NCBI GenBank assembly: GCA_020053475.1 | Contig: JAGVNC010000018.1 | Coordinates: 1 to 54,472, forward strand | Direction of reading: 5' to 3' | Source of the DNA: Candidatus Omnitrophota bacterium | GTDB lineage: Bacteria > Omnitrophota > Gorgyraeia > Zapsychrales > Zapsychraceae | DNA length: 54,472 bases | Part shown: piece by piece, positions 24,693 through 37,326 of the stretch | Position numbering within the stretch: the first letter of the stretch is position 1 | Layout: every line of letters begins with the position of its first letter | The notes under the pieces: generated by a model | What the model saw: only the letters and a program-made list of their open reading frames with translations | The model's database searches: none | What the model was told of the DNA's origin: nothing | Position numbers and translations under genes: made by a program

Positions 24693-26792
24693 TTAATGCT
24701 TCCTTGCTCCTGATGCCTCGCTACGAGCCCCGATGATTTTTTCAGCGACAAATTTAGGAACCTCTGCATAAAAGGCTGGTTCCATCGAGAATGTCGCTCG
24801 TCCCTGGGTTAAAGACCTTAAAGCATTGACGTAATTAAACATTTCGGCCAGAGGAACCTCACAACGGGAAACCTTCAAATTCGCCCGGGAGCCCGTGCCG
24901 ACAATTTTAGCTCGACGCTGAGTTAAATCACCTAAAACAGTCCCCATATATTCTTCCGGAGCAGAAACTTCGATATCCATAATCGGTTCAAGCAGGACGG
25001 GTTTGCCGCGCTGTAATCCCTCCTTAAGAGCGATTTTAGCGGCCAACTGAAAGGCCATTTCGTTAGAGTCAACATCATGATACGACCCATCAACTAATGT
25101 GACGACATAATCCGTCGTTGGATAAGCCGCCAACACACCTGTTAGTGAACCGGCGATAATTCCTTTTTCCACTGCTGGAATAAATTCGCGGGGGATAGAT
25201 CCACCCCTAGTCTTGTCGACAAACTCAACGCCTTTGCCTTTTTCCGCTGCCGGTTCGACATTAATCACTACATGCCCGTATTGACCGCGGCCACCTGTCT
25301 GGCTGATATATTTTCCTTCAATATTCAATACTTTTTGTGTAATTGTCTCTTTATACGCAACCTCAGGACGGCCGACATTCGTATGTAGATTAAATTCTCT
25401 CTTCATCCGATCGACGATAATTTCTAAATGAAGTTCGCCCATCCCAGAAATAATGGTTTGGGATGTTTCATGATCATAGGCAACGCGCAACGAAGGATCT
25501 TCGTCCAAAAATTTTCGAAGTGTCAACCCTAACTTATCTTGATCGGCTTTTGTCTTAGGTTCAATCGACATCGAAACAACCGGTTCAGGAACTTTCATGC
25601 TTTCTAAAACAATTTTCTTCTCTGGATCACAAAGAGTTTGACCGGATTTCGATTCTTTTAACCCGACAAAAGCCACAATTTCACCGGCTGTAACTTCCGT
25701 GATAATTTCTTGTTTATTGGCATGCATAACAACAATCTTGGAAACACGTTCACGTTTTTCAGCAGATGAATTATAAACTTCACTTCCTGAAGTTAATTTC
25801 CCGGAATAGACTCTTGTATAAAATAATTTTCCGACATAAGGATCCGTTGCGATTTTAAAAATCAAAGCGCTAAATGGATCGCTCTCGCTGGCTTTTCGGA
25901 TAACTTTCTCATGGGTATTGGGATCAATGCCTACAACAGGGGGAAGATCTAATGGAGAAGGTAAATAATACGTAACGGCATCAAGGACAAGTTGAACGCC
26001 GCGGTTGCGCAAAGACGTTCCTCCCAGGACGGGAAGAAAAGCGCTCTTGATGACAGCACGACGGATCCCCGCATGCAGTTCTTCGGCGTTAATCGGTTGA
26101 TCTTCCAAGAATTTCTCAGCAATCGCATCATCCACATCGGCCAATCGTTCAATTAATTTACGCTTGTAGGCTTTCAGTTGATCTTGGAGTTCCGCCGGGA
26201 CTGGAGATCTTTCCATTTCAAGCCCTTGCTCATCCTTATAGGTGATATATTCTTCCTCAATAATATCGACGATGGCCTTAAACGCATCTTCCGCCCCTAC
26301 GGGGAAATTGATGGCCGCCGCATTCGCTCCTAAACGTTCATGAATCTCACCGATCACGCGATCAAAACTAGCTCCTAAGCGGTCAATTTTGTTGATAAAA
26401 CATAATCTGGGGACGTTATAACGGTCAGCTTGTCGCCAAACAGTTTCTGTCTGCGGTTGAACCCCGCTACAAGCACACAAAACAACGACAGCCCCGTCTA
26501 ATACTTTCAACGAACGCTCTACTTCGATTGTAAAATCAACGTGCCCTGGTGTATCGATAATATTGATCCGTTTGTTTTTCCAGGTACAAGCCGTGCTGGC
26601 CGCCGTGATCGTAATCCCACGTTCTTGTTCTTGTTCCATCCAATCCATGGTTGTGTTCCCATCATCAATATTCCCCATTCGATGGATGACACCGGTGTAA
26701 AACAGAATACGTTCCGTTGTCGTCGTCTTGCCAGCATCGATATGAGCGATGATTCCTATATTTCTAACGTCTTGTAAGGGAATTTTTTCCAT
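24693..26792 (-). CDS. fusA: Elongation factor G
   Basis: EF-G (699 residues) drives translocation. G1 is AHIDAGKTTTTER, G2/G3 includes NIIDTPGHVDFTIEVERSLKVLDGA, and G4 is NKIDR. The domain IV signature GQYGHVVINVEP and the C-terminal YAEVPKFVAEKI are present. It lies 4 bases past rpsG and 46 before tuf. Confidence 0.99.
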   Translation of the reverse strand: MEKIPLQDVRNIGIIAHIDAGKTTTTERILFYTGVIHRMGNIDDGNTTMDWMEQEQERGITITAASTACTWKNKRINIIDTPGHVDFTIEVERSLKVLDGAVVVLCACSGVQPQTETVWRQADRYNVPRLCFINKIDRLGASFDRVIGEIHERLGANAAAINFPVGAEDAFKAIVDIIEEEYITYKDEQGLEMERSPVPAELQDQLKAYKRKLIERLADVDDAIAEKFLEDQPINAEELHAGIRRAVIKSAFLPVLGGTSLRNRGVQLVLDAVTYYLPSPLDLPPVVGIDPNTHEKVIRKASESDPFSALIFKIATDPYVGKLFYTRVYSGKLTSGSEVYNSSAEKRERVSKIVVMHANKQEIITEVTAGEIVAFVGLKESKSGQTLCDPEKKIVLESMKVPEPVVSMSIEPKTKADQDKLGLTLRKFLDEDPSLRVAYDHETSQTIISGMGELHLEIIVDRMKREFNLHTNVGRPEVAYKETITQKVLNIEGKYISQTGGRGQYGHVVINVEPAAEKGKGVEFVDKTRGGSIPREFIPAVEKGIIAGSLTGVLAAYPTTDYVVTLVDGSYHDVDSNEMAFQLAAKIALKEGLQRGKPVLLEPIMDIEVSAPEEYMGTVLGDLTQRRAKIVGTGSRANLKVSRCEVPLAEMFNYVNALRSLTQGRATFSMEPAFYAEVPKFVAEKIIGARSEASGARKH

Positions 26793-26796
26793 TTTG

Positions 26797-27267
26797 TTAC
26801 CATCTCAAATGCGCGAACGCTTTGTTCGATTCAGCCATTTTATGCGTATCATCTCGTTTCTTTACCGAAGCACCTTCTCCTTTATATGCGGAGAAAAGCT
26901 CATCAGCTAATTTGACTTCCATTGGTCGACCTTTGCGGTTACGCGCAAAATCGCGAATCCAGCGCATGGCCAACGCATTCCCACGATTAACCGATACTTC
27001 AATCGGGACCTGATAGGTGGCGCCTCCGATTCGGCGTGCTTTAACTTCAAGCCGGGGACGAACGTTTTCCATGGCTTTATTAAAGACTTTAATGGGTTCG
27101 TTATCCGGAACCTTCTTCTCTAATATATCTAGGGCACCGTACAAGATATGCTCGGCCACGGTCTTTTTACCACTTTCCATAATCGTATTAATAAACTTGG
27201 CTACCAAACGGCTATTGTGCTTGGGATCCGCCGTCACTACCCGAAGTTCGGCTTTTCGTCTTCTCAT
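26797..27267 (-). CDS. rpsG: 30S ribosomal protein S7
   Basis: S7 (156 residues) organises the 30S head. MRRRKAELR at the start, GGATYQVPIEV and the C-terminal DTHKMAESNKAFAHLRW are characteristic. It follows rpsL by 6 bases. Confidence 0.98.
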   Translation of the reverse strand: MRRRKAELRVVTADPKHNSRLVAKFINTIMESGKKTVAEHILYGALDILEKKVPDNEPIKVFNKAMENVRPRLEVKARRIGGATYQVPIEVSVNRGNALAMRWIRDFARNRKGRPMEVKLADELFSAYKGEGASVKKRDDTHKMAESNKAFAHLRW

Positions 27268-27273
27268 CTTGAA

Positions 27274-27648
27274 TTAACTCTTCTCTCTTTTGGTTCCGTA
27301 TTTAGAACGTGATTTTTTTCTTTTCGCAACACCCGCCGTATCTAATGTCCCGCGGACAATGTGATAACGGACACCGGGTAAATCTTTGACCCTTCCTCCG
27401 CGGACAAGGACAATGGAGTGCTCTTGCAAATTATGCCCCTCGCCCGGGATGTAAGATGTCACTTCAAATTTATTCGATAGGCGCACACGCGCAATTTTAC
27501 GTAAGGCCGAATTTGGTTTCTTCGGCGTCATCGTTTTTACTTGGAGACAAACGCCGCGTCGTTGCGGACAATTTGTCAATGCCGGTGATTTACTCTTCTT
27601 GAGTTTCTGTCTTCGGCGTTTTCTGATCAGTTGTTGTATCGTCGGCAT
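27274..27648 (-). CDS. rpsL: 30S ribosomal protein S12
   Basis: S12 (124 residues) controls decoding accuracy. [12 protein letters not shown], the [11 protein letters not shown] loop with the streptomycin-site lysine unchanged, and [15 protein letters not shown] are all present. Its first 19 codons lie inside the 3' end of rpoC in another frame, an overlap of 59 bases. The ribosome-binding site is weak, so coupling to rpoC translation is plausible. Confidence 0.98.
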   Translation of the reverse strand: MPTIQQLIRKRRRQKLKKSKSPALTNCPQRRGVCLQVKTMTPKKPNSALRKIARVRLSNKFEVTSYIPGEGHNLQEHSIVLVRGGRVKDLPGVRYHIVRGTLDTAGVAKRKKSRSKYGTKREKS

Positions 27649-30600
27649 ATTTTACCATTTCTACTTTATCATATTCTTTTAACCCCGTCCCTGCAGGGAT
27701 CAAATGACCCACAATAACGTTTTCTTTTAATCCGCGCAAGAGGTCAACTTTACCAGATGAGGCTGCTTCTGTCAAGACTCTTGTCGTCTCTTGGAAGCTG
27801 GCGGCGGAAATAAAACTTTCCGTTGTCAAAGAAACTTTTGTAATCCCTAATAATAACGGCGTTGCCTGGGCCGGCTTGCCTTTCTTTTTCATGACTTGTT
27901 CATTGGCCTTTCTAAAAGCAATACGGTCGATTTGTTCACCGACTAAAAAGTTGGTGTCACCGGAATCTTCGATGCGAACTTTCCTCAACATTTGTGAAAT
28001 AATCAATTCAATGTGTTTATCATTAATGCGAACCCCTTGGAGACGATAAACTTCTTGAATTTCATTTAACAAATATTCCTGCAAAACTTTATCGCCGCAA
28101 ACGCGTAAAATATCATGAGGAACAACAGGCCCGTCCGTCAATTGTTGACCGGCAAATACACGGTCCCCTTTGTAGACATTGGGATGTTTCCCATGCGGAA
28201 TTGTGTACTCACAAACCATCCCCGTCGGACTCTTGACCAAAATGGACCGTCTTCCCTTTTTATCTTCACCGAACTCGACGATCCCGTCGATCTCGCTGAT
28301 CACGGCCGGATCTTTGGGTTTTCTGGCTTCAAATAATTCAGCAACACGCGGCAACCCGCCGGTGATGTCACGCGTTTTCCCAGCGCCACGCGGGATCTTG
28401 GCAATAAGGTCGCCAGAATTAACCGTCTGTTTATCTTTCACCAAAACGTGGGCTCCGATAGGAATCGAATAAATCCCCACAATTTCTTTCTTCTCGTCGG
28501 TGATGATGATCTGCGGATGATATTCTTGTTTGTGCTCGACAATCACGCGCTCAACGACGCCCGTGACAAGATTTTGTTCTTCTTGAACGGTAACATCGGG
28601 GATTAAATCTTCCGAGTTAACACTTCCTTTGACTTCTGTAATAATCGGAACCGTATAAGGATCCCATGTGACAAAAATTTTCCCCTCATCAGTCTCAGCG
28701 CCATCAGGCACCTTGATCACAGCCCCTTGTGGAAGCTGATAGCGTTCAAATTCCCGGCCGAACTCATTATTAATACTGATCGACCCGTTCCGATTAAGAA
28801 CAACGTACTCTTTATTTTTCTCGACGACACGAAGTTGATGATATTTGATACTCCCTTTATTCTTCGATTTATAATAGGACTGTTCGATGGATCTGCTCGC
28901 CGTCCCCCCGATGTGGAAGGTTCTCATCGTCAACTGCGTTCCAGGCTCACCGATGCTTTGAGCAGCAATCGTTCCGACCGCTTCGCCGATTTCGACGAGG
29001 CGCTGCGTCGCCAAATTACGGCCATAACATTTAACGCAGATGCCGCGTTCGGCTTCGCATGTCAACCCGCTACGGATACGCACTTTTTCAATCCCCAAAT
29101 GCTCGATAAATTCGGCCTTTTCTTCTGTGATCACATCACCGGACTCCACAACTTTTTGATCCGTGACAACGTCAACGATACTGTCCAATGCAACGCGCCC
29201 AGCAATCCGTTCTTTTAGGCTGACGATAAGTTCATCGCCCTCGATGATCGCCGAAACCGTAATCCCATTCAGTGTGCCACAGTCATGTTCCCCAACAACC
29301 ATCTCTTGGGCCACGTCGACGAGGCGGCGGGTGAGATACCCGGCGTCAGCTGTTTTCAACGCCGTATCCGCCAACCCTTTGCGCGCACCGTGAGTTGAAA
29401 TAAAATATTCCAAGACCGTTAGCCCTTCACGGAAATTCGCCGTGATGGGGTTTTCAATAATTTCACCGGAAGGTTTCGCCATCAGCCCTCGCATCCCGGA
29501 GAGCTGACGAATTTGTAAGCGTGACCCACGGGCCCCTGAATCGGCCATGATAAAAACGGGATTGAATGGATGCATTTCTTTAAAAACCAAATCCGATAGA
29601 CTTTCCGTCGCATGCGTCCAAACGTCGATGGTCTTGTTGTAACGCTCTCTTCCTGTAATAATCCCTTTTCGGTATTGATCAGCAACCTTAGCAACTTCCT
29701 GCCTGGCATTTTTAAGGATATCTTCCTTTTCTTTAGGAATGGTCATGTCCGAAATGCTGATCGAAATCCCGGCCAACGTCGCATTGGCAAATCCGATATC
29801 TTTTAGATCATCGAGGAATGTGATCGTTTTACTTTGACCGAACCGTTTATAACAATCGGAAATGACCGCTCCCACTTTTTTCTTATCAAGTAACTCATTG
29901 ACATAACCGAAGGCTGCGGGTAAAAGCTCATTAAAGATCACGCGTCCGACGGTTGTTTCAATAATTGTTGATTTTCTAGGAACAGTTTCATCCGATTCCT
30001 TCCCCTCTTTTTTGTCCCTCATCGCTTCTTCTTGAGAAATAATCAACGAAGGTTTTTCATCTCCCCAAACAGGCTGGGTCAATCTTAACTTAATTCTCTG
30101 ATGCAATGATAATTGCCCGTCTTCAAAAGCAACCTTCACTTCATCCATCGTGGCATACACGCGGGAATCTCCCTTAATTTGATTATCTTCCTTCGTTAAA
30201 TAATAAAGCCCCAAAATCACGTCTTGAGACGGGGCAATGACAGGTCGGCCATCGGCGGGTGAAAACAAATTGTTAATGGATAATAATTCCAGACGACATT
30301 CGATTTGGGCTTCTAATGACAAAGGTACGTGAACAGCCATTTGATCCCCATCGAAGTCGGCGTTAAAGGCGGCACACACCAATGGGTGTAACTTAATCGC
30401 TTTCCCTTCGATCAGAATCGGATGGAACGCTTGGACACTCAACCGATGAAGCGTCGGCGCACGGTTAAGCATAACAGGATGGTCTTGAATAACTTCATCG
30501 AGAATGTCCCAAACCTCAATTTTGGCGCGCTCCACCATTCGTTTAGCGCCTTTAATCGTATGAACATATCCTTTTTCTCGTAATTTGCGGATGATAAAAG

Positions 30601-31711
30601 GCTCAAAAAGCTCTAGCGCCATTTTCTTAGGTAAACCGCACTGATGAAGTTTGAGCGTAGGGCCGACGACAATAACAGAACGTCCGGAATAGTCAACACG
30701 TTTACCCAAAAGGTTCATCCGGAAACGCCCTTGCTTTCCTTTTAACATGTCGGAAAGGGACTTTAACGGACGATTCCCTGACCCTAACACTGGGCGGCCA
30801 TGGCGACCATTATCCAAAAGCGCATCAACAGCTTCTTGAAGCATCCGTTTTTCATTACGAATAATAATCTCCGGAGCTTTTAAATCGATCAGTTTCTTTA
30901 AGCGGTTGTTACGATTGATAACGCGTCGATAAAGATCATTTAAATCAGATGTGGCAAAACGTCCGCCTTCGAGGGGAACCAACGGTCTTAAATCGGGTGG
31001 AATAACGGGAAGAACGATCAATACCATCCATTCCGGCATGTTTCCCGAAATTTTAAAATCCTCGACAATCTTTAATGTCTTGACAATCTTTTTGGCATTT
31101 GTCCCAGCGGGATTGGACTTTTCCAAATCTTTACGTAATTTGCGGCACAGATTGTTTAAATCTGTTTCTTTAAGAATTTCACGCACCGCTTCCGCGCCGA
31201 TTTTAGCCTTAAAAGACGCCCCGTACTTAACAAGCGCTTCTTGATATTCGTCTTCCGAAAGGAATTGATTCTTCTTTAACGTCGTGTCACCCGGATCAAT
31301 AACAACATACTCCTCATAATAAATCAATTTTTCCAAATCACGCAGGCCGATTTGCATCAGGGCCGATAAACGGCTAGGGACAGCCTTGTAAAACCAAATA
31401 TGCGTGACAGGGCAAGCCAATTCGATGTGGCCCATGCGTTCTCGACGGACAGAAGAGCGCGTACAAGTAACCCCGCAACGATCGCAAGTGATCCCCTTAA
31501 ACTTGATTCCCTTATATTTACCGCAATTACATTCCCAGTCTCTCACCGGGCCGAAAATCTTCTCGCAAAATAAGCCATCCTTTTCTGGTTTCAATGTTCG
31601 ATAATTGAGCGTCTCGGCTTTTTTGACAACACCATGAGACCAGGAACGAATGACTTCAGGAGAAGCGATCTTAATCGTTACGCGATCACGATTTGCATGT
31701 TCTTTACTCAT
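27590..31711 (-). CDS. rpoC: RNA polymerase subunit beta'
   Basis: Beta' (1373 residues) contains the catalytic [12 protein letters not shown] magnesium loop, the N-terminal zinc ribbon ([21 protein letters not shown]) and a second zinc site ([15 protein letters not shown]). The bridge-helix region [19 protein letters not shown] is intact. It overlaps rpoB by 8 bases (ATGAGTAA). The last 19 codons, ending in an acidic/Thr-rich [11 protein letters not shown], overlap rpsL. Confidence 0.99.
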   Translation of the reverse strand: MSKEHANRDRVTIKIASPEVIRSWSHGVVKKAETLNYRTLKPEKDGLFCEKIFGPVRDWECNCGKYKGIKFKGITCDRCGVTCTRSSVRRERMGHIELACPVTHIWFYKAVPSRLSALMQIGLRDLEKLIYYEEYVVIDPGDTTLKKNQFLSEDEYQEALVKYGASFKAKIGAEAVREILKETDLNNLCRKLRKDLEKSNPAGTNAKKIVKTLKIVEDFKISGNMPEWMVLIVLPVIPPDLRPLVPLEGGRFATSDLNDLYRRVINRNNRLKKLIDLKAPEIIIRNEKRMLQEAVDALLDNGRHGRPVLGSGNRPLKSLSDMLKGKQGRFRMNLLGKRVDYSGRSVIVVGPTLKLHQCGLPKKMALELFEPFIIRKLREKGYVHTIKGAKRMVERAKIEVWDILDEVIQDHPVMLNRAPTLHRLSVQAFHPILIEGKAIKLHPLVCAAFNADFDGDQMAVHVPLSLEAQIECRLELLSINNLFSPADGRPVIAPSQDVILGLYYLTKEDNQIKGDSRVYATMDEVKVAFEDGQLSLHQRIKLRLTQPVWGDEKPSLIISQEEAMRDKKEGKESDETVPRKSTIIETTVGRVIFNELLPAAFGYVNELLDKKKVGAVISDCYKRFGQSKTITFLDDLKDIGFANATLAGISISISDMTIPKEKEDILKNARQEVAKVADQYRKGIITGRERYNKTIDVWTHATESLSDLVFKEMHPFNPVFIMADSGARGSRLQIRQLSGMRGLMAKPSGEIIENPITANFREGLTVLEYFISTHGARKGLADTALKTADAGYLTRRLVDVAQEMVVGEHDCGTLNGITVSAIIEGDELIVSLKERIAGRVALDSIVDVVTDQKVVESGDVITEEKAEFIEHLGIEKVRIRSGLTCEAERGICVKCYGRNLATQRLVEIGEAVGTIAAQSIGEPGTQLTMRTFHIGGTASRSIEQSYYKSKNKGSIKYHQLRVVEKNKEYVVLNRNGSISINNEFGREFERYQLPQGAVIKVPDGAETDEGKIFVTWDPYTVPIITEVKGSVNSEDLIPDVTVQEEQNLVTGVVERVIVEHKQEYHPQIIITDEKKEIVGIYSIPIGAHVLVKDKQTVNSGDLIAKIPRGAGKTRDITGGLPRVAELFEARKPKDPAVISEIDGIVEFGEDKKGRRSILVKSPTGMVCEYTIPHGKHPNVYKGDRVFAGQQLTDGPVVPHDILRVCGDKVLQEYLLNEIQEVYRLQGVRINDKHIELIISQMLRKVRIEDSGDTNFLVGEQIDRIAFRKANEQVMKKKGKPAQATPLLLGITKVSLTTESFISAASFQETTRVLTEAASSGKVDLLRGLKENVIVGHLIPAGTGLKEYDKVEMVKYADDTTTDQKTPKTETQEE

Positions 31712-34700
31712 TGTTCTCCTTTTGTTCCTTCAATTTTTCAAATAATTTATCAACCGGATTTTCCGGCGGAGGAGGAGGTAACGTTCCCGCGGCCCTCTCC
31801 ATTTTAATATCCAAACAAAGCCCTTGAAGTTCTTTAACCAAAACGTTGAACGACTCAGGAGTCCCAGGAGTTAATTTCTGTTCACCTTTAACAATCGCCT
31901 CGTAAATGCGGCTTCGACCGATGACATCGTCGCTTTTGACCGTTAACATTTCTTGTAACGTATAGGCGGCGCCGTAAGCTTCCAACGCCCAAACTTCCAT
32001 TTCTCCGAATCGCTGACCGCCGAAATGAGCCTTGCCTCCCAATGGTTGTTGTGTAACCAAAGAGTAAGGCCCAATCGAACGAGCGTGAATTTTTTCATCG
32101 ACCAAATGGTTTAGTTTAAGCATATACATATACCCGACGGTGACTTTTTGATCGAACGGCAATCCCGTAAACCCATCATAAAGTCTTGTTTTTCCATCTT
32201 CGGGCAACTTGGCTTCACGGAGCATCTCACGAATTTGATCTTCGGTGGCCCCATTAAACACAGGTGTTTCAACCTGAAGGCCCAACGCTCTCGCAGCCCA
32301 TCCCAGGTGGGTCTCCAACAATTGGCCAACGTTCATCCGGGAAGGAACGCCTAACGGATTAAGCACAATATCGACCGGTGTTCCGTCTTCCAAAAATGGC
32401 AAATCCTCTTCGGGTAAAATACGAGAGATGACCCCTTTGTTCCCATGGCGGCCGGCCATTTTATCACCTTCGGAAATCTTTCTTTTCGTGGCGACATAAA
32501 CGACAACGCGCTTTAACACACCGGCAGGAAGCTCATCACCGCGCTTAACGCGTTCAATTTCATGAGTCTCTTCTTCAATCAGTTCGGCGACTTTGTCATT
32601 ATAAAAACGAATGATTTCACGTTCTTCGGAATCTTCGGCAAAATCTTCCGCTTTGACCATACTGAGCTTACTTTTATCAATGCCCAGCATCTTTGTTAAT
32701 TTCTTCTCTTTTTCTATCTCGATAAAGTCAATCTCTTGTTTATAGTAAGCTTTGATCTTTTCGACGGCTTCGCCTTCAACTTGTTTATCGGCTTTGGACT
32801 TGCGGCCGCGTTCCATCCGTTGAAATACCTCAATATTAACGATCACGCCTTCAATCCCCGGAGGAAGCGTTAAAGACGTATCCCGGATATCGGCGGCTTT
32901 CTCGCCGAAAATGGCTCGCAAAAGCCGTTCTTCAGGAGATAATTCTTTTTCACTCTTTGGCGTCACTTTACCGACGAGAATATCACCGGCCTTGACTTCA
33001 GCACCGACGCGAATAACTCCGTCTTCGCCTAAATTAACGAGAGCCTCTTCCCCAACATTGGGAATATCGCGCGTAATTTCTTCATTCCCTAAACGTGTCT
33101 CGCGGCATTCCACTTCAAAACGCTCGATATGAATCGATGTGAACACATCTTCACGAACAATTCTTTCATTAATGAGAATGGCGTCCTCAAAGTTGTATCC
33201 ACGCCAAGGCATAAACGCGACCAAAACGTTATGGCCTAAAGCCAGGCGTCCGCCTTTTGTCGCGATCCCATCGGCAATAATTTGCCCTTTTTCAACCTTG
33301 TCCCCTAATTGCACTAAGGGCGTTTGATGAATACACGTGTTCGCATTTGTGCGTTGATAAACTTTTAACGGATAGACTGTTTTGCCAACGATGATCTCCC
33401 GGGCATCAACTTTCGTAACAGTCCCATCTTCTAAAGCAAGGACAACAACACCCGAATCACGGGCGACCTTTTCTTCCATCCCTGTCCCTACCACAGGAGC
33501 TTCTGTCACCATCAACGGAACCGCTTGACGCATCATGTTGGATCCCATCAACGCGCGGTTCGCGTCATCATGTTCCAAAAAAGGAATTAAAGAAGCAGCA
33601 ACGGAGACGATCTGCTTAGGGGAAACATCCATGTAAGCGATATCTTTAGGTTTGGCCTTAGGGAAATCGGTCTTATAACGGCAGCTGACTTCCTTGGTTA
33701 AGAATTCGCCAGACTTATCAATGGAAGCATTTGCTTGAGCCACATACTCCGATTGATCCCGATCGGCCGTTAAAAATTCGATTTTCTTCGTCACAACACC
33801 GTCGACAACTTTGCGATACGGTGTTTCGATAAATCCTAATTCATTAACTCGAGCACAAGTCGTTAACGAAGAAATCAGCCCGATATTTGGACCTTCCGGT
33901 GTTTCGATCGGACAAACCCGGCCATAATGAGTCGGGTGGACGTCGCGGACTTCAAATCCGGCTCGTTCACGTGACAACCCGCCAGGACCCAGCGCGCTTA
34001 AACGTCGTTTATGGGTCATTTCCGATAATGGATTGACTTGATCCATAAATTGAGACAACTGGCTTCGGGCAAAAAAGTCTTGGATCTGATTAGAAAATAG
34101 CCTCGAATTAATTAAATGATGCGCCGTCAGATTTTCGAAGTTGCTCATGACAACAAGCCGCTCTTTAATGGATCGTTCCAAGCGGGCTAACCCAATACGG
34201 ACTTGGTTTTGAATGAGCTCTCCGACGGTCTTGATACGTCGGTTGCCCAAATGGTCGATATCATCTGTTTCCCCGCGGCCTTCACGCAATCCCATTAAGT
34301 AACGCAAAACTTGAACAACCGTCGCGATATCTAAGACTCTATTTTCTAAAGGCAATTCCATGCCTAATTTACGATTGATGATATGACGGCCCACTTTGCT
34401 TAAATCATAACGCTTACCTTCAAAGAACAATCGGAAGAAAAGAGTGTCGGCCACTTCCACCGTTGCTGGTTCCGTGGGACGCATCTTGCGATAAAAATCC
34501 AATAACGCTTCTTCTTTATTCGTCGTATGGTCTTTGTCGAGGGTCGGTTTTAATTTCTTAAAATCGTCTCCCAGCATCTTTTGTATATCATCATTATGGG
34601 AAAGCCCCATGATACGCAAAATCTGAGTCGCCGGGAAATTTCGTCGGCGGTCCACGTAAGCCACGAAGACGTCGTTAAGATCATATTTGATTTCAAACCA

Positions 34701-35213
34701 TGCCCCTCGTGACGGGATAATACGTCCGTGATAAATACTTTTCCCTGTCGGATGCAATTCTTCTTCAAAAGAAACGCCGGGAGGACGCTGAATTTGAGAA
34801 ACAACGACACGTTCATCTCCATTAATGATGAATGTCCCTGTATCAGTCATTAAAGGAAAATCCCCAAAGTAGACTTCTTGTTCTTTGATGTCTACAGGGG
34901 TAATTAAGCGAAGTTTGACTTTTAAGGGAGAAGCATATGTGATGCCTCGGCGCTTGCATTCAATGGCGGAATATTTTTCTTTCCCTAACGCATAATTCAT
35001 GTACTCAAGGCGGATTTGTCCGTCGTAGCTTTCCAACGGAAAAACTTCACGGAACACTTCTTCCAAACCCTGATCTTTACGTTTTGTGGGAGCAATCTCA
35101 CGCTGCAAAAAATGGGCGTAAGCCACCGTTTGAAGATCGAGCAGGTGAGGCAATTCAAAATTATCTGGAAATTTATTAAAGTTCTTAACTTTCAGTTTTT
35201 TGTTATCGATCAC
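31704..35213 (-). CDS. rpoB: RNA polymerase subunit beta
   Basis: Beta (1169 residues) is near the length of compact bacterial forms and lacks the large insertions of the E. coli protein. The rifampicin region reads [27 protein letters not shown], a largely wild-type sequence. [10 protein letters not shown] and the C-terminal [21 protein letters not shown] are present. The start is GTG, with AAAGGA 8 bases upstream. It follows rplL by 43 bases with no clear terminator or attenuator. Confidence 0.99.
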   Translation of the reverse strand: MIDNKKLKVKNFNKFPDNFELPHLLDLQTVAYAHFLQREIAPTKRKDQGLEEVFREVFPLESYDGQIRLEYMNYALGKEKYSAIECKRRGITYASPLKVKLRLITPVDIKEQEVYFGDFPLMTDTGTFIINGDERVVVSQIQRPPGVSFEEELHPTGKSIYHGRIIPSRGAWFEIKYDLNDVFVAYVDRRRNFPATQILRIMGLSHNDDIQKMLGDDFKKLKPTLDKDHTTNKEEALLDFYRKMRPTEPATVEVADTLFFRLFFEGKRYDLSKVGRHIINRKLGMELPLENRVLDIATVVQVLRYLMGLREGRGETDDIDHLGNRRIKTVGELIQNQVRIGLARLERSIKERLVVMSNFENLTAHHLINSRLFSNQIQDFFARSQLSQFMDQVNPLSEMTHKRRLSALGPGGLSRERAGFEVRDVHPTHYGRVCPIETPEGPNIGLISSLTTCARVNELGFIETPYRKVVDGVVTKKIEFLTADRDQSEYVAQANASIDKSGEFLTKEVSCRYKTDFPKAKPKDIAYMDVSPKQIVSVAASLIPFLEHDDANRALMGSNMMRQAVPLMVTEAPVVGTGMEEKVARDSGVVVLALEDGTVTKVDAREIIVGKTVYPLKVYQRTNANTCIHQTPLVQLGDKVEKGQIIADGIATKGGRLALGHNVLVAFMPWRGYNFEDAILINERIVREDVFTSIHIERFEVECRETRLGNEEITRDIPNVGEEALVNLGEDGVIRVGAEVKAGDILVGKVTPKSEKELSPEERLLRAIFGEKAADIRDTSLTLPPGIEGVIVNIEVFQRMERGRKSKADKQVEGEAVEKIKAYYKQEIDFIEIEKEKKLTKMLGIDKSKLSMVKAEDFAEDSEEREIIRFYNDKVAELIEEETHEIERVKRGDELPAGVLKRVVVYVATKRKISEGDKMAGRHGNKGVISRILPEEDLPFLEDGTPVDIVLNPLGVPSRMNVGQLLETHLGWAARALGLQVETPVFNGATEDQIREMLREAKLPEDGKTRLYDGFTGLPFDQKVTVGYMYMLKLNHLVDEKIHARSIGPYSLVTQQPLGGKAHFGGQRFGEMEVWALEAYGAAYTLQEMLTVKSDDVIGRSRIYEAIVKGEQKLTPGTPESFNVLVKELQGLCLDIKMERAAGTLPPPPPENPVDKLFEKLKEQKENNE

Positions 35214-35256
35214 GGAGACGATCCTTTTTAATTGACGTTATCAAAAAATCCAATAC

Positions 35257-35682
35257 TTATTTTAACTGGACTTTTGCTCCAGCAGCTTCGAGTTTTTTCT
35301 TCAACTCTTCGGCCTCTTCTTTGGTGGCGCCTTCTTTAACCGTCTTTGGAGCTGATTCCACTAAGTCTTTAGCTTCTTTCAACCCTAAGTTAGTAACAGC
35401 GCGGACTTCCTTGATAACAGCAATTTTGTTAGGCCCGGCTTCCGCCAAGACAACATCGAACGTATCTTTTACTTCTGGTGCGGCTCCGCCTGCGGCTGGA
35501 GCTGCGGCCATCATCATCCCTGCGGCCATTGGAGCTGCGGCTTGAATCCCGAGTCGGTCTTCTAATCCCTTCACCAACTCTGATAATTCAAGGGCTGTTA
35601 ACCCTTCAATGGTTTTCGCAACTTCTTCTAATTTCGAAGAAAGTTTTACTGCTTTTTTTTCTTCCACTGTTGCTTGAGACAT
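35257..35682 (-). CDS. rplL: 50S ribosomal protein L7/L12
   Basis: The stalk protein L7/L12 (141 residues) recruits GTPase factors. An N-terminal dimerisation domain is followed by an Ala/Met/Gly-rich hinge (about 51-72) and the C-terminal domain [40 protein letters not shown]. The N-terminus is 10-15 residues longer than usual. Confidence 0.98.
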   Translation of the reverse strand: MSQATVEEKKAVKLSSKLEEVAKTIEGLTALELSELVKGLEDRLGIQAAAPMAAGMMMAAAPAAGGAAPEVKDTFDVVLAEAGPNKIAVIKEVRAVTNLGLKEAKDLVESAPKTVKEGATKEEAEELKKKLEAAGAKVQLK

Positions 35683-35683
35683 T

Positions 35684-36220
35684 TTAACTACCTCCCTTTT
35701 TTTCGCTTAATTGCTTTAAGATTGATAACAGGTCGCGGGATTTGGCGTTTAAATCACCTAACAATCGAGCGACTGGGGATTGAATAATCCCTAACAACTG
35801 GGATAACAACACCTGCCGAGGAGGCAACGAAGATAACGTCTTCACATCATCGTGACTTAATAAACTGCCGTCCAGCAAGCCCCCGTGAATGATTAATGTC
35901 TTGGTTTTGAGATCATCGGAAAACTTCACTAAAACTTTCGAAACATCAACGGAATCCGCATCACTCCAGACAAAAGCCGTCTGTCCTTTGATGCGGCCGG
36001 CGAGTTGATCTTGCTTTAACGATTTTAAAGCCAACTTCGCCACAGAATTTTTCGAAACGAAAACGTGAGCTCCAGTCTTCTTTAAATCTTTACGTAGAGT
36101 GTTAATTTGCAGGCTGGAAAGGTGAGAAAAATTAAAAAGGAAAATATTCTTATTTTGCTCGATGCCGTTCTTTAAATGCCCGATTAATGTTTCGCGATAG
36201 ATTCTTCCGATTTTTTTCAT
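35684..36220 (-). CDS. rplJ: 50S ribosomal protein L10
   Basis: L10 (178 residues) anchors the L7/L12 stalk on 23S rRNA. N-terminal [15 protein letters not shown] and the segment [25 protein letters not shown] fit the family; the C-terminal helix holds the L12-binding sites. The start overlaps the rplA stop by 4 bases, leaving no room for the L10 leader found in many bacteria. Confidence 0.94.
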   Translation of the reverse strand: MKKIGRIYRETLIGHLKNGIEQNKNIFLFNFSHLSSLQINTLRKDLKKTGAHVFVSKNSVAKLALKSLKQDQLAGRIKGQTAFVWSDADSVDVSKVLVKFSDDLKTKTLIIHGGLLDGSLLSHDDVKTLSSLPPRQVLLSQLLGIIQSPVARLLGDLNAKSRDLLSILKQLSEKKGGS

Positions 36221-36900
36221 ACCACGATCCTCACTCCCGGGCCCATCGTCGTCGATATAAACGCCGATTTATAAAATGCGCCCTTAACGGAATTGGGTTT
36301 TGCATGATTAACCGCATCCAACAGGTGCTGGGCATTTTCCACCAATTTTTCTTTAGGGAAAGACCTTTTCCCGATGCCAATATGAATCCCCGCTTGTTTA
36401 TCGGATTTGAATTCTACTTTCCCGGCTTTAAGCTCTCTGACTGCCTTGGCGACATCCGCCGCTACCGTCCCTGCTTTGGGTGTAGGCATCAGGCCTTTAG
36501 GCCCTAAAATCTTCCCTAACTTACTTAAATCACGCATCATATCCGGAGCCGCAACCAAAACGTCGAAATCCATAAAACCACCGGCGATTTTATCAATCAA
36601 ATCTTGTGCCCCTACAAATTCGGCACCCGCTTCTTTAGCCTTTTGTTCGAGTTCGCCTTTACAAACAACAGCGACTTTCACATCTTTTCCCAACCCGTTG
36701 GGAAGGACAACCGTGCCTCTGACAACGGCCTGATCATTGGCTTTTAAATCCAGATTTAACGCCAAATGCAATTCAACGGTTTCATCAAATTTAACTTTAG
36801 GAAACTGTTCGACTTTGACCACGGCGTCGGCCAAGGACAATGCCTTCTCTCTGTCAACTGCCTTAACAGCTTCTCTTAGACGCTTGTTCACTTTTTTCAT
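36217..36900 (-). CDS. rplA: 50S ribosomal protein L1
   Basis: L1 (227 residues) forms the mobile E-site stalk. KFDETVELHLALNLD, LGKILGPKGLMPTPKAGTV and FKSDKQAGIHIGIGK are characteristic. It overlaps the rplK stop by one base (TAATG). Confidence 0.98.
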   Translation of the reverse strand: MKKVNKRLREAVKAVDREKALSLADAVVKVEQFPKVKFDETVELHLALNLDLKANDQAVVRGTVVLPNGLGKDVKVAVVCKGELEQKAKEAGAEFVGAQDLIDKIAGGFMDFDVLVAAPDMMRDLSKLGKILGPKGLMPTPKAGTVAADVAKAVRELKAGKVEFKSDKQAGIHIGIGKRSFPKEKLVENAQHLLDAVNHAKPNSVKGAFYKSAFISTTMGPGVRIVV

Positions 36901-37325
36901 TAGTCGACCACCTCAATGCCCATACTTCTGGCTGTTCCCATAACGATCTTAACTGCTTGTTTCTTGTCAGTAGTATTAAGATCTTCCATTTTTATTGCGA
37001 CAATATCATCAACCTGCTTACGCGTGATTGTTGCAATTTTTTCTTTCCCCGCTTGGCCGGAAGCTTTAGCTAAATTAGCGGCCTTTTTAATCAAGACAGA
37101 ACTGGGCGGCGACTTGATAATAAAATCAAACGACTTATCTTTATACACCGTAATAATGGCCGGCAAAATAAGGCCTTCTCTGCCCTTTGTCTTTTCATTA
37201 AAGGCCTTGCAAAACCCCATGATGTTGACGCCATGCTGCCCTAACGCGGGCCCGACGGGGGGAGCCGGATTGGCTTGCCCTGCGGGGACATATAATTTGA
37301 TTTCTGCAACTTTCTCTTTAGCCAT
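36900..37325 (-). CDS. rplK: 50S ribosomal protein L11
   Basis: L11 (141 residues) belongs to the GTPase-associated centre and the stringent response. The proline-rich [22 protein letters not shown] and the C-terminal [10 protein letters not shown] are diagnostic. It starts one base after nusG. Confidence 0.98.
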   Translation of the reverse strand: MAKEKVAEIKLYVPAGQANPAPPVGPALGQHGVNIMGFCKAFNEKTKGREGLILPAIITVYKDKSFDFIIKSPPSSVLIKKAANLAKASGQAGKEKIATITRKQVDDIVAIKMEDLNTTDKKQAVKIVMGTARSMGIEVVD

Positions 37326-37326
37326 C

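Noticed and set aside
24686-24714. TATAAT between fusA and tuf as an internal tuf promoter
   Set aside because: The -10-like hexamer is perfect, but no -35-like sequence is found at 16-18 bases and no extended -10 is present; AT-rich chance cannot be excluded.
28727-29218. Plus-strand frame of 163 codons opposite rpoC
   Set aside because: It lies within the conserved beta' coding sequence and has no features of its own.
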